A DNA stretch of 64,000 bases, taken from contig JAYZFC010000002.1 in NCBI GenBank assembly GCA_036337035.1, positions 62,001-126,000 on the forward strand, read 5' to 3'. Numbering within the stretch: position 1 is the stretch's first letter; each line of letters opens with the position of its first letter. The position numbers and the translations under genes were made by a program. The stretch comes from TMED78 sp036337035 (GTDB lineage: Bacteria; Pseudomonadota; Gammaproteobacteria; Steroidobacterales; Rariloculaceae). The notes under the pieces are model-generated. The model did not search any database, was not told the DNA's origin, and was given only the letters and a program-made list of their open reading frames with translations. This document shows positions 26,793 through 36,266 of the stretch, piece by piece.

Positions 26793-27488
26793 ATGCAATT
26801 CATGTCTTTAGTAAAATTTTTTCTTATCTGTCCGATTCTTTTCTGTGCACAAGCTATATATGCACAAACTGATTCAAGCTCTTACATAGTTACATACCTT
26901 GAGGTTGATCCAATAACAATTGAGGAATCAATAGAGTTATTAGGGCAAATCTCTGAATTAAGTTCAGATTTGCAAGAAAATATCTTTTATATTGTATTAC
27001 AAAGAATAGGTCGACCAAATCATTTCGCTATAATAGAAAGATGGGATAGCACTTCTTCAATGAATAATCATCTCAGATCTTCAGTAAAGTTAGATTTCCA
27101 AAAAAATATAACACCCTTTTTATATAGTCCATATGATGAAAGGATTCATTCTGCTTTAGATATTAATGATGTGATAAAAGAAAATGCAAAAACTAATGAT
27201 ATAGTTTATGGAGTCACTCATATTGATATTGTTCCAACTAGCTTAGACACAGGAATTAAAATTATAAAAGACTTAGTAACTGATAGTAGAAATGATGATG
27301 GAAATATTTTCTTTGATGTACTTACACAAGAAAGTAGAAGAAACCATATGACTTTGATTGAAAGTTGGGATAATGCAAGAAATCAAACTTCACATTCATT
27401 GCAAGAACATAGCTCTTCCTTTCGGTCATTACTCCTTCCTATCTCGGGAAGTCTTTATGATGAGAGAATTTATAAAAAAATTTGGTAA
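26793..27488 (+). CDS. Exported protein with two antibiotic-biosynthesis-monooxygenase (ABM)-like domains
   Basis: A TTG at 26772 lies inside the terminator, while the ATG at 26793 has GGGGAA 5 nt before it, so the latter is the start (231 residues). The signal peptide ends near AIYAQTD. Two tandem ferredoxin-like ABM units follow: the first has IVLQRIGRPNHFAIIERWDS, the second FFDVLTQESRRNHMTLIESWDN, and each ends in a YDERI motif. ABM domains occur in quinol monooxygenases, haem-degrading enzymes and sensors. Translational coupling to feoA (TAATG overlap) hints at an iron or haem-related role, which is inference. Confidence 0.78.
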   Translation: MQFMSLVKFFLICPILFCAQAIYAQTDSSSYIVTYLEVDPITIEESIELLGQISELSSDLQENIFYIVLQRIGRPNHFAIIERWDSTSSMNNHLRSSVKLDFQKNITPFLYSPYDERIHSALDINDVIKENAKTNDIVYGVTHIDIVPTSLDTGIKIIKDLVTDSRNDDGNIFFDVLTQESRRNHMTLIESWDNARNQTSHSLQEHSSSFRSLLLPISGSLYDERIYKKIW

Positions 27489-27712
27489 TGACCTTAGCAG
27501 AACTAAAAAAAGATCAAAAAGCTAGAATAAAAAAAATTAATCTAGAAAATCCTAATATGATCAGGCTAATGATATTGGGCTTAGTCGAAGATGCAGAAAT
27601 TGGATTTATAAGTGCATCATTAGGAGGGGATCCAATAGAGTTTGATCTTTACGGAAGTGCTATTTCACTTAGGAAGTCTGAAGCACAGGAATTCCAAGTA
27701 GAGATAATATAG
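27488..27712 (+). CDS. feoA: Ferrous iron transport protein A
   Basis: The protein is about 75 residues, an SH3-like domain of normal FeoA length, with QKARIKKINLENPNMIRLMILGLVEDAEI at the N terminus. A TTG two codons upstream is possible, but the ATG that shares bases with the preceding stop (TAATG) is the better start. FeoA binds the cytoplasmic part of FeoB and supports Fe2+ uptake. It is followed after 2 nt by feoB, which secures the call. No Fur box could be identified by eye upstream. Confidence 0.88.
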   Translation: MTLAELKKDQKARIKKINLENPNMIRLMILGLVEDAEIGFISASLGGDPIEFDLYGSAISLRKSEAQEFQVEII

Positions 27713-27714
27713 TT

Positions 27715-29748
27715 ATGTCAAATAAAGATGTGAAAGTACCAATTGAAAAGGTTACTATTTCCTCAAAAAAGACAGTAGCAATAATTGGAAATCCTAACTC
27801 AGGAAAAAGCACTATATTTAATAGACTTACAGGGCTTAAGCAATACACAGCAAATTATTCAGGTGTAACTGTTGAAAAGCATTTTGGTAAAGTCCTTCTA
27901 AATAAAAATCTGATAAATATCGTTGATTTACCAGGCACTTACTCTTTGTATCCTTACTCTGAAGATGAAAAAATATCTGTAGATGTCCTAAAAGGAGACA
28001 TGGAAGGAACGCCATCACCTGACGTAATATTAGCTGTTGTTGATATAACTAAACTTTATCAGAGTCTTTTTTTAATCCAGCAGTTGATTGAAATTGGAAA
28101 GCCATTGCTTATTGCATTTAGCATGATTGATACTGCAGCCAATAAAAATTTGCATATAGATTTAAATAAGCTTGTAGATAAGCTAGGAAATGTGTCTTTT
28201 TGTAAAGTAAATGGTACGACAGGAGAAGGTATCTCTAAATTAAAAAAACTTTTAATTGAAAATTTAGATAAAAATAACATTGTTGATAATAATGATAACG
28301 GCGTAAATACTTATGAAAATAAAAGTAATGGCCTTGTTAGTGAGATAAGAAATAGGTATAAAAATATAAAATTAATTTTATCAGATACAGTAAAAGAAGA
28401 TCGTGGTCCTAAAAAGTGGTACATGAAATTAACAAGCTGGATAAACCAGCCAATTCAAGCGAGTATCTTATTTTTAACCGTAATGGCAACTATTTTCCAA
28501 GCGGTGTTTTCTTGGGCCAATCCTCTTATGGATTTAATTGACAATGGAGCAAATTTTTTAATTACTCAAATTGAAACTTATCTTCCAACGGGTATGCTAT
28601 CAAGCTTCCTTGCTGATGGAATAATTGCTGGAGTTGGTAGTGTAATTATTTTTCTTCCACAAATATTAATTCTCTCTTTTTTCATAATAATGATGGAGGA
28701 TACGGGTTATTTGGCTAGAGCCGCTTTCTTGGTTGATAAAGTAATGAAATCAGCTGGTCTATCAGGACAATCAGTTATTCCGATGTTATCTGGCTTTGCT
28801 TGTGCTGTTCCAGCAATAATGGGAACCAGAATAATACCGAATGAAAGAGATAGAATTGCTACTATATTAGCTATTCCTTTTATGACCTGTTCAGCTAGAC
28901 TACCTATTTATGCACTCCTGATTGCAGCATTTGTACCAAATACTCAATTAAGTTTTCTAAATCTCCAAGGTATAGTGCTTTTTGGATTATACTTGCTAGG
29001 AATCCTTGGTGGTATTTTTACTGCATTATTGCTAAAAAAAACATCTCTTAAAGGTCAGGATCCTACATTCATCTTGAGCCTTCCAGAATTTCATTTACCA
29101 AATATCCAAACAGTTTTTATTAAGATGCTAGATAGAGCTATGATATTTATGAAAAGAGCTGGAACTGTTATATTTTTGGTTGCAGTACTGATTTGGTTGC
29201 TAGCATATTTTCCTAGATCTGAAGAAATAGAATCTCAACGTGACCTTTTTATCAATGAAGCAGCACTTAATCTAGAAAACGAAGAATTGATTAGTGAAAT
29301 AAGTAGGATAGAAAACGAATTTTCAGCGCAACATCTAGCTCAAAGTTACCTAGGTAGATCAGGACAAATAATTGAGCCTATATTTAAACCGATTGGATGG
29401 GACTGGAAAATCTCAGCTGCTGTTATCGCAGGATTTCCGGCAAGAGAAGTAGTTATAGCAGTTTTAGGAACTATATATGCAGTTGGCTCAGAAGCTGATG
29501 AAGCTAGCCTTGCCATAAGACTTAAATCAGCAACTTGGCCAGATAATACGCCAGTTTTTACATTACCTATGGTATTAGGAATGCTTATATTTTACGCATG
29601 GTGTATGCAATGCGCAGCAACATTAGCGATAATGAAAAGAGAGACTAATACTTGGAAATGGCCTTTGTTTTCTTGGGCATACATGTCAATACTTGGGTAT
29701 ATGGGTGCTATGGCTATATATTATGCTGGTAATCTTATATTGAGTTAA
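27715..29748 (+). CDS. feoB: Ferrous iron transporter FeoB
   Basis: This 677-residue protein has an N-terminal G domain and a C-terminal polytopic permease. G1 is GNPNSGKST (25-33) and G3 is DLPGTYSL (71-78). Gate-like motifs include GFACAVPAIMGTR and CSARLPIYALL in the membrane region, and AGFPAREVVIAVLGT near the end. The G4 position reads SMID (136-139), whereas most FeoB proteins have N-x-x-D, so the guanine-contacting asparagine is replaced by serine. It imports Fe2+ across the inner membrane. It is 2 nt after feoA. No FeoC is present. Confidence 0.95.
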   Translation: MSNKDVKVPIEKVTISSKKTVAIIGNPNSGKSTIFNRLTGLKQYTANYSGVTVEKHFGKVLLNKNLINIVDLPGTYSLYPYSEDEKISVDVLKGDMEGTPSPDVILAVVDITKLYQSLFLIQQLIEIGKPLLIAFSMIDTAANKNLHIDLNKLVDKLGNVSFCKVNGTTGEGISKLKKLLIENLDKNNIVDNNDNGVNTYENKSNGLVSEIRNRYKNIKLILSDTVKEDRGPKKWYMKLTSWINQPIQASILFLTVMATIFQAVFSWANPLMDLIDNGANFLITQIETYLPTGMLSSFLADGIIAGVGSVIIFLPQILILSFFIIMMEDTGYLARAAFLVDKVMKSAGLSGQSVIPMLSGFACAVPAIMGTRIIPNERDRIATILAIPFMTCSARLPIYALLIAAFVPNTQLSFLNLQGIVLFGLYLLGILGGIFTALLLKKTSLKGQDPTFILSLPEFHLPNIQTVFIKMLDRAMIFMKRAGTVIFLVAVLIWLLAYFPRSEEIESQRDLFINEAALNLENEELISEISRIENEFSAQHLAQSYLGRSGQIIEPIFKPIGWDWKISAAVIAGFPAREVVIAVLGTIYAVGSEADEASLAIRLKSATWPDNTPVFTLPMVLGMLIFYAWCMQCAATLAIMKRETNTWKWPLFSWAYMSILGYMGAMAIYYAGNLILS

Positions 29749-29752
29749 ATAA

Positions 29753-30010
29753 ATGACTAATAAAGAATCAAGAAAAAATTACTGGAAAGATAATATTAGA
29801 CTAGTTTGTTTCTGCCTTTCAATCTGGTTTATTACATCGCTTGGCTTTGCTGTTCTTTTAGTGGATATTCTAAATAATATTTCTTTTTTTGGTTTTAAGC
29901 TTGGCTTTTGGTTCGCACAACAAGGCTCTGTAATTTCTTTCATTATTATTATTTTTTTCTATGCAAATAGGATGGCCAAATTAGATAAAAAATATAACCT
30001 AGAAGAATAA
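29753..30010 (+). CDS. DUF4212 family small subunit of a sodium/solute symporter
   Basis: This 85-residue protein has two transmembrane helices and begins with the family's YWKDNIRLV-type segment, followed by FGFKLGFWFAQQGS. In this family the gene sits immediately before a solute:sodium symporter, as here (1-nt gap). The pair is thought to work together in uptake of acetate or other small acids, but the role of the small subunit is not well established. It starts 4 nt after feoB, so all may be on one transcript. Confidence 0.85.
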   Translation: MTNKESRKNYWKDNIRLVCFCLSIWFITSLGFAVLLVDILNNISFFGFKLGFWFAQQGSVISFIIIIFFYANRMAKLDKKYNLEE

Positions 30011-30011
30011 T

Positions 30012-31772
30012 ATGGAACTAAAAACTCTCACCTATATTGTTGTTGGACTTAGCTTTGCGCTCTATATTGCTATAGCAATATGGTCAAAGGCCTCTACTAC
30101 AGGTGAATTTTATGTTGCAGGTAAAGGTGTTAATCCTATTGTTAATGGCATGGCTACAGCGGCAGACTGGATGTCAGCAGCTTCTTTTATTTCTATGGCT
30201 GGAGTCATCGCTCTACTTGGATATGATGGTTCTGTATATCTTATGGGATGGTCAGGTGGTTTTGTCTTATTAGCACTGCTTATAGCACCTTATTTAAGGA
30301 AATTTGGTAAGTTTACTGTACCTGAGTTTATAGGAGAAAGATTTGAATCAAAATTAGCAAGAACAGTTGCAGTAATTTGCCTGATATTCATTTCTTTTAC
30401 TTATATTGCAGGACAAATGAGAGGAGTAGGTATTGTATTTTCTAGATTCTTAGAAGTTCCAATTAGCATTGGTTTAATTATTGGCATGGGAGTAGTATTT
30501 ATATATGCAGTACTTGGAGGAATGAAAGGTATTACTTATACCCAAGTAGCACAATATTGTGTTTTAATTTTTGCTTATACAGTTCCTGCTATCTTTATTG
30601 CACTCCAGCTAACAGGAATAGCTATTCCACAAATTGCATTTGGAGGCTATGTTAAAGATGAATCAATTTTTCTACTCCAGAAACTTGATTATATTGTTAC
30701 GAGCTTAGGTTTTAATGAATATACATCTAGCAATAGAAATATGATTGATACTTTTTGTATAACAGCAGCACTCATGATTGGTACTGCTGGCATGCCGCAT
30801 GTTTTAGTTCGTTTTTTTACAGTACCAAAAGTTAGAGATGCAAGAAACTCTGTAGGTTGGGCACTATTATTTATATCTATTTTATACCTCACAGCCCCTG
30901 CTGTTGGTTCAATGGCTAGATTAAATTTAATAGAAACTATTCAGATAGGAGAGGTTGGTGAAACTGATGGAAACATCGAATACATGGATAGGCCAACTTG
31001 GTTTAAAACTTGGGAACAAACAGGCCTTCTAGAATTTAATGATTTAAATAATGATGGAAAAATACAATACTATAATGATTTAAATAGCAGTTTTTCAGAA
31101 CAGGCTGAAGAATTTGGCTGGCAAGGAAATGAGCTATCTGTCGACCCTGATATAATGGTATTGGCTAACCCAGAAATAGCAAATTTACCTAACTGGGTCA
31201 TTGCGCTTATTGCAGCAGGAGGCATTGCAGCAGCACTATCAACTGCAGCAGGGCTCTTACTAGTGATTTCAGCTGCAATTTCTCATGACTTACTTAAAGG
31301 GCTTCTGCTTCCAAAAATTTCTGAAAAAAATGAGTTGTTAGCAGGAAGAGTTGCAGCAACAGTAACAATATTTATAGCAGGTTTGCTTGGGTACTATCCA
31401 CCTGCATTTGTTGCTCAAGTTGTGGCCTTTGCATTCGGGCTAGCAGCAGCCTCTCTATTCCCTACTATTTTTCTTGGGATATTCAGTAAAAGAGTTAATG
31501 CTCATGGCGCTATTTCCGGGATGATCGTTGGCCTTCTATTTACATATTTCTATATTGAAAGTTATAAAGGATTATTTCTAAGATGGATTGGCTCGCCTTG
31601 GCTTGAAAATACTTCTGAAAGCTGGTTTTTAGGAATCTCGCCAGAAGGTATAGGTATTATTGGTCTATGTCTTAATCTTTTAACTGCTATTATAGTTAGC
31701 TATCTAACAAAGCCTCCATCAGAATCTGCACAAGCATTAGTAGACAAGATCAGGTATCCTAAAAATATATAA
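30012..31772 (+). CDS. Solute:sodium symporter (ActP-like, partner of DUF4212)
   Basis: This 586-residue protein has about 13 hydrophobic segments and the SSS-family core GMATAADWMSAASFISMAG near residue 45. GMPHVLVRFFTVP near residue 260 is typical of the acetate permease-like branch. A soluble insert around residues 310-380 contains DLNNDGKIQYYND (344-356), which resembles an EF-hand loop with an Asn at the last ligand position. It probably imports a small carboxylate with Na+. It is convergent with the AI-2E permease gene, with only 1 nt between the stops. Confidence 0.9.
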   Translation: MELKTLTYIVVGLSFALYIAIAIWSKASTTGEFYVAGKGVNPIVNGMATAADWMSAASFISMAGVIALLGYDGSVYLMGWSGGFVLLALLIAPYLRKFGKFTVPEFIGERFESKLARTVAVICLIFISFTYIAGQMRGVGIVFSRFLEVPISIGLIIGMGVVFIYAVLGGMKGITYTQVAQYCVLIFAYTVPAIFIALQLTGIAIPQIAFGGYVKDESIFLLQKLDYIVTSLGFNEYTSSNRNMIDTFCITAALMIGTAGMPHVLVRFFTVPKVRDARNSVGWALLFISILYLTAPAVGSMARLNLIETIQIGEVGETDGNIEYMDRPTWFKTWEQTGLLEFNDLNNDGKIQYYNDLNSSFSEQAEEFGWQGNELSVDPDIMVLANPEIANLPNWVIALIAAGGIAAALSTAAGLLLVISAAISHDLLKGLLLPKISEKNELLAGRVAATVTIFIAGLLGYYPPAFVAQVVAFAFGLAAASLFPTIFLGIFSKRVNAHGAISGMIVGLLFTYFYIESYKGLFLRWIGSPWLENTSESWFLGISPEGIGIIGLCLNLLTAIIVSYLTKPPSESAQALVDKIRYPKNI

Positions 31773-31773
31773 T

Positions 31774-32808
31774 TTACAAACTATCGTCGCCAAGTACCTT
31801 TGCTAAATTTGATGTCGAGCTACTTGACTCAAGAGCTATTTTAACAATCATTGTTAGGGGGACTGATAATAACATTCCTGCAGCACCAAATACCCAGCCC
31901 CAAAAAACTAAAGATAAGAAAACAACTAGAGTTGACAACCCTAACCTACGACCCATAATACGCGGCTCTAATATTCCACCAATTAGTAAATTAATAGCTA
32001 GATAGCCAAGTGCTACCAAGCCAGATTCTAGAATACCTAGTTGAATAAAAGCTAATATAACAGGAGGAATAGCGGCTATAAGAGAGCCGATATTAGGAAT
32101 ATAATTTAACAAAAAGGCTAACAAGCCCCACAATAAAGCATAATCTAAGCCAACCAAGAATGCTATTGCTGTCGCGAGCAAACCAGTAACTAAACTAATA
32201 ACTGTTTTAATACTCAAGTAGTGCTGCATGGAGAAAGTAAATCTTTTAAAGTAGTCTGGATCCTCGCTAGACCAGCCAGTTATCAAACCAATTTTTGCAG
32301 GAAAAGTAGATGCCTCAAGTAATAAAAAAATAACTGATAAAATAATTAACACGAAATTTGCAAAAAGACCTTGCATGCCATTAAAAAGATTTGCAGCAAG
32401 AGTCATCGGAGATGCTAATTCAAATTGATTAAGAATTTGCGTTACTGTAATTTCTTGACCAAAATTAGCTGCCAGATCTGTTACTTTTTGATTTAAGAGA
32501 TCTTCATAAAAAGGCAGCCTTTCGGTGAATCCTGCTATTTGTGCACTTATAAAAATAGCAGTTATAGTTAATATAGAAATAATTAGTAAAACAACAATTA
32601 AAACAGAAAACCCTAATGGAACTCTATAATTGCTCAGCCAGTTTACCAATGGCATAAAAATAATTGAAAGAAAAACAGCAAACAAAAAAGGTACAAGAAT
32701 GCTACTTGCAGCTTGGGCTGCAAAAATAATAACAATAGTAGCAGCAATAGCTAATATGCTACTCATAATTGATTTATTTTCTGTTGGTATGCTTATATCA
32801 ATCTCCAA
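31774..32808 (-). CDS. AI-2E/PerM family permease
   Basis: This 344-residue membrane protein has about eight helices, the duplicated N-terminal hydrophobic pairs and the C-terminal LLAFLLNYIPNIGSLIAAIPPV and GGILEPRIMGRRLGLS segments that define the AI-2E transporter (PerM) family. Members have been linked to autoinducer export or sodium/proton exchange, so the substrate is uncertain. The start overlaps the end of the malonyltransferase-like gene by 11 nt. It is the last gene of the operon that starts with terC at 36884. Confidence 0.9.
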   Translation of the reverse strand: MEIDISIPTENKSIMSSILAIAATIVIIFAAQAASSILVPFLFAVFLSIIFMPLVNWLSNYRVPLGFSVLIVVLLIISILTITAIFISAQIAGFTERLPFYEDLLNQKVTDLAANFGQEITVTQILNQFELASPMTLAANLFNGMQGLFANFVLIILSVIFLLLEASTFPAKIGLITGWSSEDPDYFKRFTFSMQHYLSIKTVISLVTGLLATAIAFLVGLDYALLWGLLAFLLNYIPNIGSLIAAIPPVILAFIQLGILESGLVALGYLAINLLIGGILEPRIMGRRLGLSTLVVFLSLVFWGWVFGAAGMLLSVPLTMIVKIALESSSSTSNLAKVLGDDSL

Positions 32809-33928
32809 AATCTAGATTATTAAGCTTTTCTGATGTAGAAACAATACTTTCTTTATTTATTGATGCTAAATATTCAATATCTTTATTTTCAGACATAATT
32901 ATCTTTTTATTCATACTCATAAGGTTTGGTCTTTTGTTTTCAGGACCATCATCTTTTCCTATACCTCCTCCAAACTCAATAAAAAAAATAGGTTCTTCCT
33001 CTATCGCTCTTTTAATCGAATCAAGCCACAAAACTGGATTAAATATTTGAAAGTATAAAGTTGAGCGGATAGATTCTTCTATTCTTCCGTGGAAATAATC
33101 TTCATATTTATCATGAGAGTTTTTTATTGCCGCTTCTGTTAATGTTCTTGCTTCCTCCTGGAAGAAGGGATGAATTTCAGCAGTATGATTTGCAATAATG
33201 GAAGGCTGAGGGAGATCATCCATAAAACGAATGCCAAAATCTGTATTTAATAGTTCTTTATAAAACTCTTCAGCTGCTGGAGCCATAAGATGGCTATGGA
33301 AAGGACCTTCAGTATTCAGCTGGACAGCTCTAATCTTTCTGTTTGATAAATCAATAATATTTAAAAATAAATCAATGGCGCCTGTATCACCAGCTAGCAC
33401 AGTCTGATTTTCTGAATTATGAGCTGCGACGCTTAAATATGTACTTGCAGCAAGCCTTTTGGCTGTGACGAAATCTAGATTAGTTGCAACCATGCTGCCT
33501 CTAGAATATCTACTCATTATTTCTGCCCTTTTTTTTACTAATCTTAAAGCTTGCTCAAAAGAGAGAGTGTCGGTTGCTACAAGCGCTGAATATTCTCCTA
33601 GGCTATGACCCATAGCTAGATGAGGCCTTACATCCTCGCTATCGCTAACTAAAGACAACATCGATTCCATGCAAGCAATTTCATGAGTCAATAATGCTGG
33701 TTGAGTGAACTCTGTTTTATCTAATTTATTTTCTGGATCATTTATAGAGAGCTCAATCATATCATAGCCAAGTACATCGCTTGCTTGATCATATATTTCT
33801 CTTGCAATGCTGAATTCTTCAATAATATCTGAACCCATTCCCTTATATTGACAACCTTGGCCTGGGAAAATATAAATAACTCGTCCCTCTTTATCTTCCT
33901 TATAATAGTTCTTACTTTTTCTTACCAC
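32798..33928 (-). CDS. Malonyl-CoA:ACP transacylase-like protein (orphan)
   Basis: This 376-residue acyltransferase-fold protein uses a GTG start directly after the MFS stop. PGQGCQYKGMG is at the N terminus and the catalytic serine lies in GHSLGEYSAL near residue 108. The arginine in VKKRAEIMS is the residue that favours malonyl in FabD, and the catalytic histidine is in GPFHSHLM. A C-terminal extension of about 60 residues makes it longer than FabD (about 310). It is not next to any fatty-acid or polyketide genes; its neighbours are an MFS transporter and an AI-2E permease. It could be a second FabD or load a special carrier protein. Confidence 0.8.
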   Translation of the reverse strand: MVRKSKNYYKEDKEGRVIYIFPGQGCQYKGMGSDIIEEFSIAREIYDQASDVLGYDMIELSINDPENKLDKTEFTQPALLTHEIACMESMLSLVSDSEDVRPHLAMGHSLGEYSALVATDTLSFEQALRLVKKRAEIMSRYSRGSMVATNLDFVTAKRLAASTYLSVAAHNSENQTVLAGDTGAIDLFLNIIDLSNRKIRAVQLNTEGPFHSHLMAPAAEEFYKELLNTDFGIRFMDDLPQPSIIANHTAEIHPFFQEEARTLTEAAIKNSHDKYEDYFHGRIEESIRSTLYFQIFNPVLWLDSIKRAIEEEPIFFIEFGGGIGKDDGPENKRPNLMSMNKKIIMSENKDIEYLASINKESIVSTSEKLNNLDFGD

Positions 33929-35197
33929 TTACAAGCTCCTCAATTTTGAATCATCGACCTTTAGCAATAATACAAAACCAGTAAATAACAATAACAATAC
34001 TATGGATACACCAATTCTTTGAGAACCGCTCCATTGAGTTAACAATCCTAACAAAAAAGGGCCTATAAATGCAGTAAGCTTTCCTGAAAAAGCATAAAAG
34101 CCAAAAAATTCATTCTTTTTTTGCTCAGGAATGAGTCTTGCCATAAAAGACCTGCTAGCAGATTGATTAGGTCCAGTAAAAAAGCCGAATATAGCCCCTG
34201 CTACCCATAACCATAATCTATCATTAGCCAGTACTGCTAACATGGTTGAAATAAAAAGAAAAGTTAAAGAAATAAGGATAGTTCTTTTACCCCCTAGAAA
34301 GTCATCTATATATCCCATAATAAAAGCGCCTAGACCTGCAGAGATATTCATAACTATTCCAAAAATCAATACTTCGGTTAAAGTAAAATTAAAAGTCTCA
34401 GCAGCATAAATTCCGCCAAACGCAAAAACAGTAATCATTCCATCGTTATAAAACATTCTTGCTATTAAAAATTTAATTACTTCCTTATAGTTTTTAATCT
34501 CGATCCATGTATTTTTTAGCTGATAATAGCTTTTTATTATTATGTTCTCACTGGTCTTAATAGTTATCTCTTTATCTTCTAGAAAATAAATAAGAGGGAT
34601 GCTAAATAATAAAAACCATGAAGCTACTAATAAATTAGTAGCCCTAATATTTTCTCCACTAACTTTAGATAGGCCAAACCAAGGAATTTCAGGCTGGACA
34701 AATCCTATAAGCGCTATAGTTAATGTTAATAAACCACCTAGATATCCTATAGACCAAGCAAATCCTGAAATTCGACCTATATTTGAAGAATTTGAAATAT
34801 CACTTAAGAATGAATTATAAAAAACAAGCGAAAATTCATAAGATAAATTAGCAATAACAAAAAATAATAGAGCAGTAAATACATAGCCAGGTAGAACTGG
34901 ATAAAGAGCAGCAGTAAAAATTACACAAATTAATGTTGATAAAATAATAAATTTTTTCCTATAAGTTCCACAATCGGCAATTGCTCCTAAAAAGGGAGAA
35001 AACAGCGCTACAATTATTCCTGTTATAGCTATTGCTCTCGACCATAACACTGTGCCAGTAATAGGATCTGGAGCAATTGCCTGAGTAAAATAAGTTGCAT
35101 AAATAAAAGTTACGACAAGAGTACTAAATGGTGCATTTGCAAAATCATAAGCAGACCAAGAAAGAATATTTTTTGTTTTTTGATTTAGATTAATCAT
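33929..35197 (-). CDS. MFS transporter, UMF1-like
   Basis: This 422-residue protein has about 12 transmembrane segments. The N-terminal SWSAYDFANAPFSTLVVTF and LGAIADCGTYRKKFI segments are typical of the UMF1/Atg22-like MFS family. Function in bacteria is mostly unknown; sugar or amino-acid movement has been suggested for relatives. The start overlaps the stop of the upstream 2-hydroxyacid dehydrogenase by 4 nt, and its stop adjoins the GTG of the next gene, so expression is coupled. Confidence 0.87.
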   Translation of the reverse strand: MINLNQKTKNILSWSAYDFANAPFSTLVVTFIYATYFTQAIAPDPITGTVLWSRAIAITGIIVALFSPFLGAIADCGTYRKKFIILSTLICVIFTAALYPVLPGYVFTALLFFVIANLSYEFSLVFYNSFLSDISNSSNIGRISGFAWSIGYLGGLLTLTIALIGFVQPEIPWFGLSKVSGENIRATNLLVASWFLLFSIPLIYFLEDKEITIKTSENIIIKSYYQLKNTWIEIKNYKEVIKFLIARMFYNDGMITVFAFGGIYAAETFNFTLTEVLIFGIVMNISAGLGAFIMGYIDDFLGGKRTILISLTFLFISTMLAVLANDRLWLWVAGAIFGFFTGPNQSASRSFMARLIPEQKKNEFFGFYAFSGKLTAFIGPFLLGLLTQWSGSQRIGVSIVLLLLFTGFVLLLKVDDSKLRSL

Positions 35198-36255
35198 GAC
35201 TTAATAAGAATATTATTTTTAAATCTATCTTTCCATTTAGGAATTACATCTTCATTGCAAACATATTCTGGAACTATTCCACGAAATGCATCTAGAATAG
35301 CTTTAGTGGCCCATGGAATTGCTGGAACTAAGGTTCCTGGATAATTTGCACTAACCATATGAGGGCTAAGAATTAGATTACCTCTATATTTTCTTATATT
35401 AGCATTGATTGCTGGAGGCTCTTCAGGCAAAACATCTAATGCAGCACCTAGTAATTTTTTCTGATCAAGTGCATTTAATAAATCATCTAAATTAATAATC
35501 TGCCCTCTAGCTGTATTAATCAGATATGCTGATTTTTTCATTTTAGAAATATTTTCTTTACTAAGCATCCACTTAGTTTCATTTGTCAGATTACAATGAA
35601 TAGAAATAACATCTGATTCCTTTAGCAAATAATCTAAATCAACCTTCTTAGCTTTATGATTAATGAAATCATTATCAGAAATATAAGGGTCATATGCTAT
35701 AACGCTAGTATTCCAAGGTATTAACAAATCTGCGACTCTAGAGCCCACTCTTCCTAATCCAATAATACCAATAGTAACACCCTTATAACCATCCCCTCTC
35801 TTTCCTAAGTAGGTGCCCATAAGATCATTATTTCGCCATCCACCCTGTTTAACATGATGATCTCTTTCGCTTATTTTTTTTGTTAGACTCAAAATAAGGG
35901 CTATTGTGCCTTCAGCTACACCACCCCAATTAGCTTCGGTTGGACAATGAGTTACTATAACACCTGCATCTGTAGCTGCATCAAGATCAATATCTTCAAC
36001 CCCTATTGTATATTTTGAGATTATTCTAAGATCTGGTAGTTGTTGTAAAAAATATTTATCTATTTGAGCTTTTTTAATAGTTGCTCCCATTAGTGCATTT
36101 GTTCCTTTAGCAAGTTCAAGAACTGCTTTCTGATCAACACCTGTCCTCCAATTATAAGAACCAAGCAAAACTTCACATCCTTCTTTTTCAAGCTCAAAAT
36201 GTGATTCTTGTGACTTGTCAATTGGTATATAAATACAAACTTTAGGCTTGCTCAT
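35194..36255 (-). CDS. D-isomer-specific 2-hydroxyacid dehydrogenase
   Basis: The frame is open from 36357, which would overlap the terC gene; the ATG at 36255 (MSKPKVCIYIP) has a purine-rich GAAGAAA upstream and fits the family N terminus, giving 353 residues. The Rossmann motif GIIGLGRVGSRVAD is near residue 170, NTARGQ holds the catalytic arginine, the catalytic acid lies near LPEEPP, and the histidine is in SPHMV. It is related to but distinct from the 9708-10697 enzyme. It is part of the terC-MFS operon. Substrate unknown. Confidence 0.88.
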   Translation of the reverse strand: MSKPKVCIYIPIDKSQESHFELEKEGCEVLLGSYNWRTGVDQKAVLELAKGTNALMGATIKKAQIDKYFLQQLPDLRIISKYTIGVEDIDLDAATDAGVIVTHCPTEANWGGVAEGTIALILSLTKKISERDHHVKQGGWRNNDLMGTYLGKRGDGYKGVTIGIIGLGRVGSRVADLLIPWNTSVIAYDPYISDNDFINHKAKKVDLDYLLKESDVISIHCNLTNETKWMLSKENISKMKKSAYLINTARGQIINLDDLLNALDQKKLLGAALDVLPEEPPAINANIRKYRGNLILSPHMVSANYPGTLVPAIPWATKAILDAFRGIVPEYVCNEDVIPKWKDRFKNNILIKS

Positions 36256-36266
36256 AATTATTTCTT

